Assembly: GCF_003671765.1 (NCBI RefSeq)
Contig: NZ_QPIB01000035.1
Location: forward strand, 1-50,343
Source of the DNA: Xenophilus sp. E41
GTDB lineage: Bacteria > Pseudomonadota > Gammaproteobacteria > Burkholderiales > Burkholderiaceae_C
Length of the DNA stretch: 50,343 nt
Reading direction: 5' to 3'
In this document: positions 43,327 through 50,343 of the stretch, piece by piece
How the letters are laid out: every line of letters starts with the position of its first letter
Numbering within the stretch: the first letter of the stretch is position 1
Made by a program: the position numbers and the translations under genes
Notes under the pieces: generated by a model
The model's database searches: none
What the model was told of the DNA's origin: nothing
What the model saw: the letters and a program-made list of their open reading frames with translations, nothing else

Positions 43327-44685
43327 TCAGTGGAAGAACTCGGCGATCAGGGTAGCGCCGAGGAAGGTGCCGGCGGTGGCCGTCAGGGAAACCACCACGA
43401 TGCGCCAGCCGAGCCGGCGAAAGAGCGGCAGGTCCTTGGCGACCGAGAAGCCCGCCAGCGCCAGCACCGGCGTGGTGAAGGCCAGGAAGTTGAGCTGGCC
43501 GGTGAGGGCGAGCACGGCGTCGGTGAAGGGGAACAGGCCCGGGACGCCGACCACCGTGGCCAGCACCGACAGCACCAGCACCAGAGGCAGCTTCGGCAGC
43601 AGGCGCTTGATCGCCTCGACCACCGCCACGATGGCCACCACCACCCCCATGCCTTCGAGCGACACCAGCGCCGGCACCTTGTACGACAGTGCGTTGGCGA
43701 TCACCACGCCGCCCGTCATCACCAGCCAGGCCAGCACCGTGTCGGCCAGGGAGCTCGCATGCGCGGTGGCCGGCCGGTCCGGCGCCGCCGCGGGCGCTGC
43801 TTCTGCGACCGGGGCGCGGCCGCGCTTCGTCAGGCGCCCCAGCACGGGCTCAAGCCGGCCATAGAGCCACAAGCAGGCCGGCAGCGACAGGAAGAGCGTG
43901 AAGTAGAAGCCGACCACCGAGGTCAGCAGGTTCGAGGCGGCGGCAATGGCGGTGAGCTGCGGCACCATCTCGGGCGGCTGCTGCGCCGTGATGGCACCCA
44001 GCGCCGCCGCCATGAGGCTGCCCGAGCCGACGCCCGCGCCCATGGCCAGCGAGCGCGGGTCGAAGATGTGCAGGCTGGCGACGAAGCCCGCCAGCACAGC
44101 GATGAACAGGGCGCCCAGCACCGTGCCGGTGATGTACTCGGCCAGCACGCCGCGGCCCTCGGGCGAGGCCATGCCGTACCTCTCGCCGATGATGACGAGG
44201 TTCCCTTCGCGGCCCACCGAGAAGGTGGCGCCCACGGCCTCGCGCTTGATGCCCAGCAGAAGCGCCAGCGGCAGGCCCAGCGCCAGCGTGCCGAAGGCAT
44301 GGCCGAATTCCTGGAAGAACAGCGCCCAGCCGGCCTGCCGGACCATCGGCAGCGCCGCGCCCACCGTGAGGCCGAGCTTCACCACGAAGAGCAGCAGCCC
44401 GGCGTTGAGCAGCCCGCCGGCCAGCGCCTGCAGGCCGGTGTCGATGCGCACCGCGGCCGGCACGCGCCGCTGGGCGATGCCCCACGCGGCCGCGATCAGC
44501 AGCGCCCACAGCATGGGCAGCAGCACCACCTTGCCGGGGCCGAGCTTGAACTGGGTCGCCCCGATGGATTCGGCCAGCGCGACGACGGCCAGGGTGACGA
44601 GCAGCAGCTTGAGCTTGCCGCCGGCGGAGATGGAGAAGGCGGGGGCGCCCGGCAGGGCGGCGGACGCGGGCACGGCAGGGTTCAT
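43327..44685 (-). CDS. DUF3100 family inner-membrane protein
   Basis: A 452-residue polytopic protein with about eleven to twelve hydrophobic segments. Landmarks are LAESIGATQFKLGPGKVVLL near the N-terminus, FFQEFGHAFGTLALGLPLAL, GREGNLVIIGERYGMASPEG and MGAGVGSGSLMAAALGAI. Proteins of this family are uncharacterised transporters. The position directly before an N-acyl-amino-acid amidohydrolase suggests uptake of its substrate, which is an inference. The ATG at 44685 is divergent from the LysR gene, with a shared 147-bp regulatory region. Confidence 0.85.
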   Translation of the reverse strand: MNPAVPASAALPGAPAFSISAGGKLKLLLVTLAVVALAESIGATQFKLGPGKVVLLPMLWALLIAAAWGIAQRRVPAAVRIDTGLQALAGGLLNAGLLLFVVKLGLTVGAALPMVRQAGWALFFQEFGHAFGTLALGLPLALLLGIKREAVGATFSVGREGNLVIIGERYGMASPEGRGVLAEYITGTVLGALFIAVLAGFVASLHIFDPRSLAMGAGVGSGSLMAAALGAITAQQPPEMVPQLTAIAAASNLLTSVVGFYFTLFLSLPACLWLYGRLEPVLGRLTKRGRAPVAEAAPAAAPDRPATAHASSLADTVLAWLVMTGGVVIANALSYKVPALVSLEGMGVVVAIVAVVEAIKRLLPKLPLVLVLSVLATVVGVPGLFPFTDAVLALTGQLNFLAFTTPVLALAGFSVAKDLPLFRRLGWRIVVVSLTATAGTFLGATLIAEFFH

Positions 44686-44765
44686 GAGACGGTGGCGTGT
44701 GTTGGAGTGGTGCTTTCGCCGACAGCTGCACCGCGGCAGACCGAAAGTCTCGCCAACGGCGGCTG

Positions 44766-44812
44766 TTGCATCAATGACCGGAAGTTGGGATATTTGTTGC
44801 ATGCAATGCAAC
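44766..44812. promoter_or_regulatory. Candidate LysR operator between divergent genes
   Basis: GTTGCA (44796-44801) and TGCAAC (44807-44812) form a 17-bp inverted repeat with five central bases. This contains a T-N11-A core of the kind bound by LysR-type regulators. A second, half-matching site begins at 44765 (GTTGCATCAATG), about 31 bp upstream. The arrangement lies between the DUF3100 gene and the LysR gene and fits a regulator that controls the operon and itself. Confidence 0.6.
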
Positions 44813-44832
44813 GCTCCCCCAGCTCGCCCGCC

Positions 44833-45768
44833 ATGCTGAACCCGATGGACGACCGGCTCGACACCCGCCGGGTGCGCTACTTCATGCAGGTGATCGACAG
44901 TGGCTCGGTGCGCGGCGCCGCCGAGGTGCTCGGCATGGACCCCTCGGCCGTCAGCCGCGCCATCGGCGTGCTGGAGGACGACTGCGGCACGCGCCTGCTC
45001 GAGCGGCGCGGCCGCGGCGTGGTGCCCACCGATGCGGGCGAACTGCTCGCTGGCTACGTGCGCCGCCAGCACAGCCAGAAGCAGCACCTGCTGGCCCAGC
45101 TCGACAGCATCCAGAAGGTGGAGCGGGGCCACATCGACATCGTGGCGGGCGAGGGCTTCGTCGAATGGCTGATGCGTCACAGCCTGCGCGACTTCATGGC
45201 CTCGCACCCCGGCATCACGGTGGACCTGTCGGTGGGCAGCACCGACGGCATCGTGCAGCACATCGTCGACGAGCGCGCCCACATCGGCATGCTCTTCCAG
45301 CCGCCCAGGGACGAGCGCCTGCGCTCGCACCATTCGCATTCGCAGCCGATCCAGACGCTGGTGCTCGACACCCATCCGCTGGCGCGCATCGATCGCCCCC
45401 TGCGCCTGGCGGACCTCGCGCCGTACCCCGGTGCCACGCTGCACCGCAGCTTCGGCGTGCGCCAGCACATCGAGGCGGCCGAGGTGAGCGAAGGCGTGCG
45501 CCTGCAGACGCTGCTGACCACCACCTCCTTCAGCGCCGTGGGGCACTTCGTGGTGGCGGGGCTGGGCTATGCGCTGTCCACGCGCATGTCGCTGCCGCCG
45601 CATCTGGACACCTCGCGCGTGGTGGCCCTGCCCATGAAGAACCCGCTGCTGTCGCAGGGCCGGGTGCACGTGGTGTCGCGCCACGGCCGCGTGCTGTCGC
45701 CGGCGGCGGCGACGCTGCTGCGGCAGATCGTGGCCGACATCGGCGCGCCGGCACCGCGCGAGGGCTGA
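44833..45768 (+). CDS. LysR family transcriptional regulator
   Basis: About 311 residues. The N-terminal winged helix-turn-helix reads RRVRYFMQVIDSGSVRGAAE, then MDPSAVSRAIGVLEDDCGTR and LLERRGRGVVPTDAG. The effector domain (about residues 95-300) starts GHIDIVAGEGFVEWLMRHSL and has the usual two-lobe layout. Start candidates are ATG 44806, 44833 and 44845, none with a strong ribosome-binding site; 44806 overlaps the operator-like palindrome, so 44833 is preferred. It is divergent from the DUF3100-amidohydrolase-sdaA genes and probably regulates them. The stop overlaps the next start (ATGA). Confidence 0.88.
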   Translation: MLNPMDDRLDTRRVRYFMQVIDSGSVRGAAEVLGMDPSAVSRAIGVLEDDCGTRLLERRGRGVVPTDAGELLAGYVRRQHSQKQHLLAQLDSIQKVERGHIDIVAGEGFVEWLMRHSLRDFMASHPGITVDLSVGSTDGIVQHIVDERAHIGMLFQPPRDERLRSHHSHSQPIQTLVLDTHPLARIDRPLRLADLAPYPGATLHRSFGVRQHIEAAEVSEGVRLQTLLTTTSFSAVGHFVVAGLGYALSTRMSLPPHLDTSRVVALPMKNPLLSQGRVHVVSRHGRVLSPAAATLLRQIVADIGAPAPREG

Positions 45769-46091
45769 TGGGCCGCCCGCATCACCACGTCTATGTCGTC
45801 GAGCTGGACGACCGCGTCTGGAACAGCGCGCGCTTCCGGCGTGCCAACCCGGGCTGGCAGCTGGGCAAGCCCTTCGTCTACGTCGGCATGACGGGGCTGG
45901 ACCCGGACGTGCGCTTCGACAAGCACAAGGCCGGCATCCAGGCCAACGCCTTCGTGCAGCAGCACGGCCTGCGCCTGCTGCCCGCGCTCTACGAGCGATA
46001 CAACCCGATGACCTACAAGGAAGCGCAGTCGATGGAGGTGGAATTGGGCATCCACCTGCGGGCGCTCGGCTACGGCGTCTGGCAGGGCTGA
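45768..46091 (+). CDS. Small GIY-YIG-like protein
   Basis: A 107-residue protein beginning GRPHHHVYVVELDD. The segment KPFVYVGMTGLDPDVRFDKH resembles the first strands and the Tyr/Gly core of the GIY-YIG nuclease fold. A conserved-looking Glu follows late in MEVELGIHLRALGYGVWQG. The catalytic Arg position is not clear, so nuclease activity is uncertain. The ATG at 45768 overlaps the LysR stop (ATGA), indicating translational coupling. A dispersed repeat begins immediately after the stop. Confidence 0.6.
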   Translation: MGRPHHHVYVVELDDRVWNSARFRRANPGWQLGKPFVYVGMTGLDPDVRFDKHKAGIQANAFVQQHGLRLLPALYERYNPMTYKEAQSMEVELGIHLRALGYGVWQG

Positions 46092-46158
46092 TTGCTACGT
46101 TTTCCGTAGCTGCTCGCGTAGATGACGCGAGCGCTGCGGCCACTTTTCATTTGGAATC
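46092..46158 (+). repeat. Dispersed double-hairpin repeat, copy D
   Basis: Stem 1 is GCTAC (46094-46098) with GTAGC (46106-46110). Stem 2 is GCTCGCGT (46112-46119) with ACGCGAGC (46125-46132) around AGATG. Both stems differ in sequence from the other copies but keep pairing. The copy abuts the preceding stop codon and ends 12 bp before the cutA start. Confidence 0.9.
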
Positions 46159-46170
46159 CAGGAGCCCTGC

Positions 46171-46488
46171 ATGACCGACACCGCCTGCATCGTCATGACC
46201 ACCGCCGGCACCGAGGACGAGGCCGACCAGCTCGCCGATGCCATCGTCGAAGCGCGCCTCGCGGCCTGCGTGCAGATCCAGCGGGTGCGCAGCGTCTACG
46301 CTTGGCAGGGCGAAACCAAGCGCGAGCCCGAGTGGCTGCTGATGGCCAAGACGCGCACCGGCCGTTTCGCCGAGCTCGAGGCCTTCATCCGCGAACGGCA
46401 CAGCTACGAGCTGCCCGAGGTCGTGCAGCTGCCCATCACCGCGGGCTCGGCCGCGTACCTGCGGTGGCTGGGCGAGGCGACGACCTGA
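46171..46488 (+). CDS. cutA: Divalent cation tolerance protein CutA
   Basis: A 105-residue trimeric cytoplasmic protein of the CutA1 family. Typical segments are VMTTAGTEDEADQLADAIVE, ARLAACVQIQRVRSVYAWQG and ERHSYELPEVVQLPITAGSA, where the Cys and the HSYELPE motif are well conserved. ATG 46171 follows CCAGGAGCCCTGC. The repeat copy D forms most of its 5' leader. Its role in metal tolerance is debated. Confidence 0.95.
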   Translation: MTDTACIVMTTAGTEDEADQLADAIVEARLAACVQIQRVRSVYAWQGETKREPEWLLMAKTRTGRFAELEAFIRERHSYELPEVVQLPITAGSAAYLRWLGEATT

Positions 46489-46501
46489 GGGGTTGCGTGC
46501 T

Positions 46502-46567
46502 CAAGAAAACGCCGGGCCGCCCCAAGTTTTCTTGTCCCCCTCGGGGGGCGGGCCGGGCGCAGCCCGG
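46502..46567. terminator. Three consecutive hairpins between convergent genes
   Basis: CAAGAAAAC (46502-46510) pairs with GTTTTCTTG (46526-46534). CCCCC (46536-46540) pairs with GGGGG (46543-46547). CCGGGC (46553-46558) pairs with GCCCGG (46562-46567). Lying between the converging cutA and phosphatase genes, this could work as a bidirectional terminator, although no long T run follows. Confidence 0.55.
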
Positions 46568-46579
46568 ATCTGGGGGCGC

Positions 46580-47254
46580 TCATGAGTAGGTGACCCAGTC
46601 CTCGTAGGCCGGGCCGTCCAGGTGCGGCAGCGTGTTGTAGGTCACCAGCATGTGCCGCTTGGGCGTGAAGGCGAACTCGGTCACCGAGGTGTTGCGGATG
46701 CGCAGGTTCAGCTCGATCGTGGTCTCGGCGCTGGTGCCCAGCACGTGGCCGACCGCCGTCGAGATCGGCCCGCCGCTGCTGACCACCAGCACCTTGGCGC
46801 CGTGGTGGCGGTCGCGCACGTGGTCCAGGGCCGTGGTCACGCCGGCCAGGAAGTCGATGTAGCTGGGCATGCCGACGGGCTCGGTGCGGCCCTGCATCCA
46901 GGCCGACAGGCCGTCGCGCAGCAAGCGGAAATGCTTGCGGTAGAGCTCGGGCGTGTCGGGCTTCTCGAGCTTGCCGGGGTGGATGGTCGCGACGATGGCT
47001 TCGCTGTCGTACTCGTTCAGGCCGGGCCACGGCAGGACGTCCTGCTCGCCCAATCCCAGCCCTTTCGCGATGCCTTCCCAGGTCTCGCGGTGGCGGCGCA
47101 GCGTGCCGGTGAGCACGGCGTCGAAGCGCATGCCGCGCTCGCGCCAGTACTCGCCCAGCCGAACGGCCTGGCGATGGCCGAGCTCGCTGAGCTTGTCGTA
47201 ATCGTCTGCGCCGAAGGAGGCCTGGCCGTGGCGCACGAGGTAGAGCGTTCCCAT
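46580..47254 (-). CDS. Histidine phosphatase family protein
   Basis: A 224-residue protein of the phosphoglycerate-mutase/acid-phosphatase branch. The catalytic RHG motif is in LYLVRHGQASFG (residues 4-15), and the second-half His lies in the later core region around VLVVSSGGPIS, where family members usually have SHG; here the sequence is SSGG, so the second His is not where expected. VLTGTLRRHRETW includes the Arg/His that contact the phosphate. The start at 47254 is unambiguous. The substrate is unknown. Confidence 0.85.
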   Translation of the reverse strand: MGTLYLVRHGQASFGADDYDKLSELGHRQAVRLGEYWRERGMRFDAVLTGTLRRHRETWEGIAKGLGLGEQDVLPWPGLNEYDSEAIVATIHPGKLEKPDTPELYRKHFRLLRDGLSAWMQGRTEPVGMPSYIDFLAGVTTALDHVRDRHHGAKVLVVSSGGPISTAVGHVLGTSAETTIELNLRIRNTSVTEFAFTPKRHMLVTYNTLPHLDGPAYEDWVTYS

Positions 47255-47507
47255 GGTGCCGATTCTCGCGAGCGTGGCGCCCGGATTTGTCCCGGCGGCG
47301 ACCGCTGCGCCGCCCTCAGTCGCGCGGGAGACGCGGGCCGGCTCGTCCCGTGATCGTGACTTATTTCCGCGCTTCGGGGCTTTCTCGGGAGATGGCGTCC
47401 AGCCCGATAAACTCCGGAAATTAGTACTTCGGTTTTATTTTGTTGAAGCCGTCGCGCGGGTGCCGACTCCGGCCTGCCGACGGTTTCGCCTTTGGAAGGG
47501 TCGTCAC

Positions 47508-50343
47508 GTGAACAAATCTCATAGGACTCAATGGAATGCGGCGCTCGGGGCGTGGGTGGCCACACCTGAGACCAGCCGGCGGCGTGGGCGCGCCGGCGGG
47601 GCGGCCCTGCCGCTCGCGGCACTGGCGCTGGCGCTGCCGGCGCTCGGTCTGGCGCAGACGACCCTCAACCCGGGCGACACGCTCTACGTGACGAACCCGT
47701 CGGCGCAGGTCACGGGCGACCTCATCATCAACGGCGGCACGCTGCGCGGCGGCGTCACGCTGCCCAACAACGTCCAGCTCAACGGCAACTTCGTCATCGA
47801 CCCGCTCGATCCGAACGGCACGCCGTCCTCGCCCGAATACGGCATGACCTGGGCGGGCAACGTCTCGCTGGCCAACACGCCGACGATCAGCTTCCAGATG
47901 CCGCCGAGCTCGGTCACCTACCTGCTGAGAATCTCGGGCGCCGTCTCGGGCAATTCGGGTCTGACCATCGAATCGAACGAGCCCGCGCCGGAGTGGGGCG
48001 ACGTCGACTTCGTCGGTACGGCGTCCAACACCTACACCGGCCTCACCACGGTGCGCGGAAACGCGGTGCTGGCGCTGCGCCGCACCGGCGGCGCCACCTC
48101 CATCGCCGGTGACCTGCTGGTCGAGGGCACGGCGACGGTCGGGGTGGAGCAGAGCGAGCAGATCGCCGACACGTCCACTGTCACCGTCAACAGCGCGGGC
48201 GGCATCAAGCAGGGCTTCGCCGCGCCGCTGCCGGGGCTGCTGTTCTATGCGCCGGGCCTCACCGAGACGATCGGCACGCTCAACGGCAACGGCACCATCG
48301 GCCTGGGCTCGAGCACCCTGGCGGTGGGCGCCGGCGACTTCGGCGGCGTGATCTCCGACCCGTCGGTGACGCACCCCACCACCGGCATCGCCTCGGGCAG
48401 CGGCGGCAAGCTCGTGAAGTACGGTCCCGGCACGCTCACGCTCGGCGGTGCCAACACCTACTCGGGCGGCACCACGCTCAACGCCGGCACGCTGATGGCC
48501 AACAACGACAGCGCGCTGGGCACCGGCGCGCTGACGGTAAACGGGGGAACGCTCGGGACCGGGCTTGCGGCGACCACGCTCGCCAACGCCGTGGTGGCGA
48601 ACGGCAGCTTCGACCTGCTCACGACCGCGCCGGGCAGCGCCAGTCTCACGCTCAACGGCAACGTGGCACTGAACGGGCCGGTGCGCATCAACGGCGCGTC
48701 CTTGGGCCAGAGCACCTTCGGTTTCGGCGGCGCGATCAGCGGCGGGCAGGGCCTCACCTTCGATGCCACCGGCGGCGGCGCCAACACCTTCAACCTCTTC
48801 GGCAGCGCGAGCAACAGCTACGCCGGCCCGACGACGGTGCAAGGCCGTGCGACCCTGATGCTGTCCAAGAGCGGCGGCGCCACGGCCATCCCCGGCGACC
48901 TGACCGTCAGCGGCACGGCGTCGACCCTGGTCGCGGGCAGCGAGCAGATCGCCGACGGCGCCACGGTCACCGTCAACAGCACCGGCCAGGCGGCGCCGCT
49001 CGCCGGGACGGTGGTGCCCGTCGAAGGCTTCGCGCTGTACAGCAGCGCGGCACCCGTCACCGAAACCATCGGCGCGCTGCAGGGCAGCGGCTCCGTCGGG
49101 CTGGGTGCAGGCACGCTGCGTGTCGGCGCCGGCGATTTCACCGGATCGATCTCCGACGGCGCCTCGGCCGCTGCGCTGAGCGGCGCGAACCTCGTCGGCG
49201 GCAAGCTCGAGAAATACGGCCCCGGCACCCTGAAGCTCAGCGGCGCCAACCGCTACACCGGTGCCACCACCGTCAGCGGCGGCACGCTGCAGGCCGGCGC
49301 CGCCAACACCTTCGCGCCCGCGAGCGCCTATGCCGTCGCGAGCGGCGCCACGCTCGACCTGGCAGGCCACAGCCAGACCATCGCCTCGATGGCCAACAGC
49401 GGCACCGTGTCGCTGCTGGGCAGCGCGCCGGGCACCACGCTCACCGTCAACGGCCCGTGGGTCGGCAACGGCGGCCTGCTGTCGCTGGGCACGGCCCTGG
49501 GCGACAGCGCGAGCGTGAGCGACCGGCTCGTCCTCAACGGCCCGAGCGCCGTCGCCAGCGGCACCACCAACGTCCAGGTCACCAACCTGGGCGGGCTGGG
49601 CGCGCTGACCACCGGCAACGGCATCGAGGTCATCAGCGCCACCAACGGCGCCACCACCACCGCGCAGACCACCAAGAGCGCGTTCAGCCTCGTGGGCGGC
49701 CACGTGGACGCCGGCGCCTTCGAATACCGTCTGCATGCGGCCGATGCCAGTGGCGCGGGAGAAAACTGGTACCTGCGTTCCAGCACCACCGCGACGCCGC
49801 CCGTCGACGGCGGCGGCACGCCTTCCACGCCCGCCGTGACCGTGCCGACCTACCGCGCCGAGGTGCCGCTGTACGCCGCCCTGCCCGAGCAGTTCCGCCA
49901 GGCCAACTGGGCCATGCTGGGCAACATGCACCAGCGCATCGGCGACGAGAGCGGCGGCGTCGTGGGCGCCGCAGGCCCCAACAAGGGCAACGAGCGCCAG
50001 GCCTGGGGCCGCGTGATCAGCATGGACCGCGACATCCAGCAATCCGGCACCGTCTCGCCGACGAGCAAGGGCCGCCTCACCGGCTTCCAGGCCGGCACCG
50101 ACCTGTGGGCCAACGCCAACTGGCGCACGGGCGTCTACGTCGGCCAGCTCGAGGGCGACATGAGCGTCACCGGCTTCGCCCGCGGGGTGGTGAGCTACGC
50201 CGCCGGCTCCAACGACCTGCGCAGCCAGTACCTGGGTGCCTACGCCACCTGGAAGAACGACTCGGGCCTGTATGTCGACGGCGTGCTGCAGGCCGGGCGC
50301 CACCGCTACACCACCAGCCCCACGCTGGCCTTCTCCGGCAGCG
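47508..50343 (+). CDS. Autotransporter adhesin-like protein with ESPR signal (partial)
   Basis: At least 945 residues, cut by the window end. GTG 47508 follows TTGGAAGGG. The N-terminus NKSHRTQWNAALGAWVATPE is an extended signal peptide region (ESPR), followed by a hydrophobic segment ending LALALPALGLAQ. The passenger is a beta-helix with autotransporter-associated repeats such as KYGPGTLTLGGANTYSGGTT and KYGPGTLKLSGANRYTGATT. A linker-like stretch, EVPLYAALPEQFRQANWAML, leads to the start of the barrel domain (RQAWGRVISMDRDIQ). A block of about 160 residues (48010-48495) is repeated at 48798-49295. It is a type Va secreted surface protein; its ligand is unknown. Confidence 0.9.
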   Translation, partial: MNKSHRTQWNAALGAWVATPETSRRRGRAGGAALPLAALALALPALGLAQTTLNPGDTLYVTNPSAQVTGDLIINGGTLRGGVTLPNNVQLNGNFVIDPLDPNGTPSSPEYGMTWAGNVSLANTPTISFQMPPSSVTYLLRISGAVSGNSGLTIESNEPAPEWGDVDFVGTASNTYTGLTTVRGNAVLALRRTGGATSIAGDLLVEGTATVGVEQSEQIADTSTVTVNSAGGIKQGFAAPLPGLLFYAPGLTETIGTLNGNGTIGLGSSTLAVGAGDFGGVISDPSVTHPTTGIASGSGGKLVKYGPGTLTLGGANTYSGGTTLNAGTLMANNDSALGTGALTVNGGTLGTGLAATTLANAVVANGSFDLLTTAPGSASLTLNGNVALNGPVRINGASLGQSTFGFGGAISGGQGLTFDATGGGANTFNLFGSASNSYAGPTTVQGRATLMLSKSGGATAIPGDLTVSGTASTLVAGSEQIADGATVTVNSTGQAAPLAGTVVPVEGFALYSSAAPVTETIGALQGSGSVGLGAGTLRVGAGDFTGSISDGASAAALSGANLVGGKLEKYGPGTLKLSGANRYTGATTVSGGTLQAGAANTFAPASAYAVASGATLDLAGHSQTIASMANSGTVSLLGSAPGTTLTVNGPWVGNGGLLSLGTALGDSASVSDRLVLNGPSAVASGTTNVQVTNLGGLGALTTGNGIEVISATNGATTTAQTTKSAFSLVGGHVDAGAFEYRLHAADASGAGENWYLRSSTTATPPVDGGGTPSTPAVTVPTYRAEVPLYAALPEQFRQANWAMLGNMHQRIGDESGGVVGAAGPNKGNERQAWGRVISMDRDIQQSGTVSPTSKGRLTGFQAGTDLWANANWRTGVYVGQLEGDMSVTGFARGVVSYAAGSNDLRSQYLGAYATWKNDSGLYVDGVLQAGRHRYTTSPTLAFSGS

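Overview
The window is a stretch of high-GC bacterial chromosome from a betaproteobacterium, most likely Burkholderiales, family Comamonadaceae (Variovorax/Acidovorax-like). The grounds are the tuf - tRNA-Trp - secE - nusG - rplKAJL - rpoBC order, the ribosomal and RNA polymerase sequences, an NtrY/response-regulator pair behind rsmB, and a dispersed GCTAT...ATAGC repeat that I associate with this family. Genus is not assigned. No phage, insertion sequence, integrase or CRISPR array was found; the content is mainly core chromosome.

Layout. 1-12700: end of tuf, tRNA-Trp, then the transcription/translation block secE-nusG-rplK-rplA-rplJ-rplL-rpoB-rpoC, closed by a perfect 13-bp-stem terminator. 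Candidate leader RNAs lie before rplK and rplJ, and a strong GAAA-tetraloop hairpin lies between rplL and rpoB. 12740-18600: a LemA-like protein, rsmB, a DUF4390 protein, an NtrY-like sensor kinase and its cognate short response regulator, mostly overlapping, then tRNA-Phe and a terminator. 18661-24632: outer-membrane phospholipase A, a lipoprotein and a Rep/UvrD helicase in one minus-strand unit, an AEC transporter, a periplasmic ClpP-fold protein and a small membrane protein. 24668-33653 (minus strand): priA, hemE, an MHS-type MFS transporter, a thioredoxin-like protein, a DsbD/ScsB-type reductase and an AlaX-type editing protein. 33784-40380: a PQQ-type sugar dehydrogenase lipoprotein, a creatininase-family enzyme, a PEBP protein, a two-domain KaiC-like ATPase coupled to a hybrid histidine kinase, and a GlsB-type membrane protein. 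40483-46091: an amino-acid module (L-serine deaminase, M20 amidohydrolase, DUF3100 membrane protein) divergent from a LysR regulator, plus a small GIY-YIG-like gene. 46171-end: cutA, a histidine phosphatase and a large autotransporter that begins with a GTG codon at 47508 and runs off the window.

The most unusual material is non-coding. (1) A family of about 60-bp double-hairpin repeats occurs about nine times. Four intergenic copies sit just behind stop codons and show compensatory base changes in both stems. Other copies lie inside genes, where they appear to supply the lipoprotein signal of one gene, the signal peptide of the DsbD-like protein, an internal stretch of RsmB and the C-terminal tail of the sensor kinase. 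(2) A 266-bp element between the amidohydrolase and sdaA genes has perfect 26-bp terminal inverted repeats enclosing two further long perfect hairpins. (3) The tRNA-Phe carries a C-A mismatch in its acceptor stem. (4) Three tandem copies of a terminator arm precede secE. I see no multi-gene defence or mobile system; the repeat biology is the best candidate for something undescribed.
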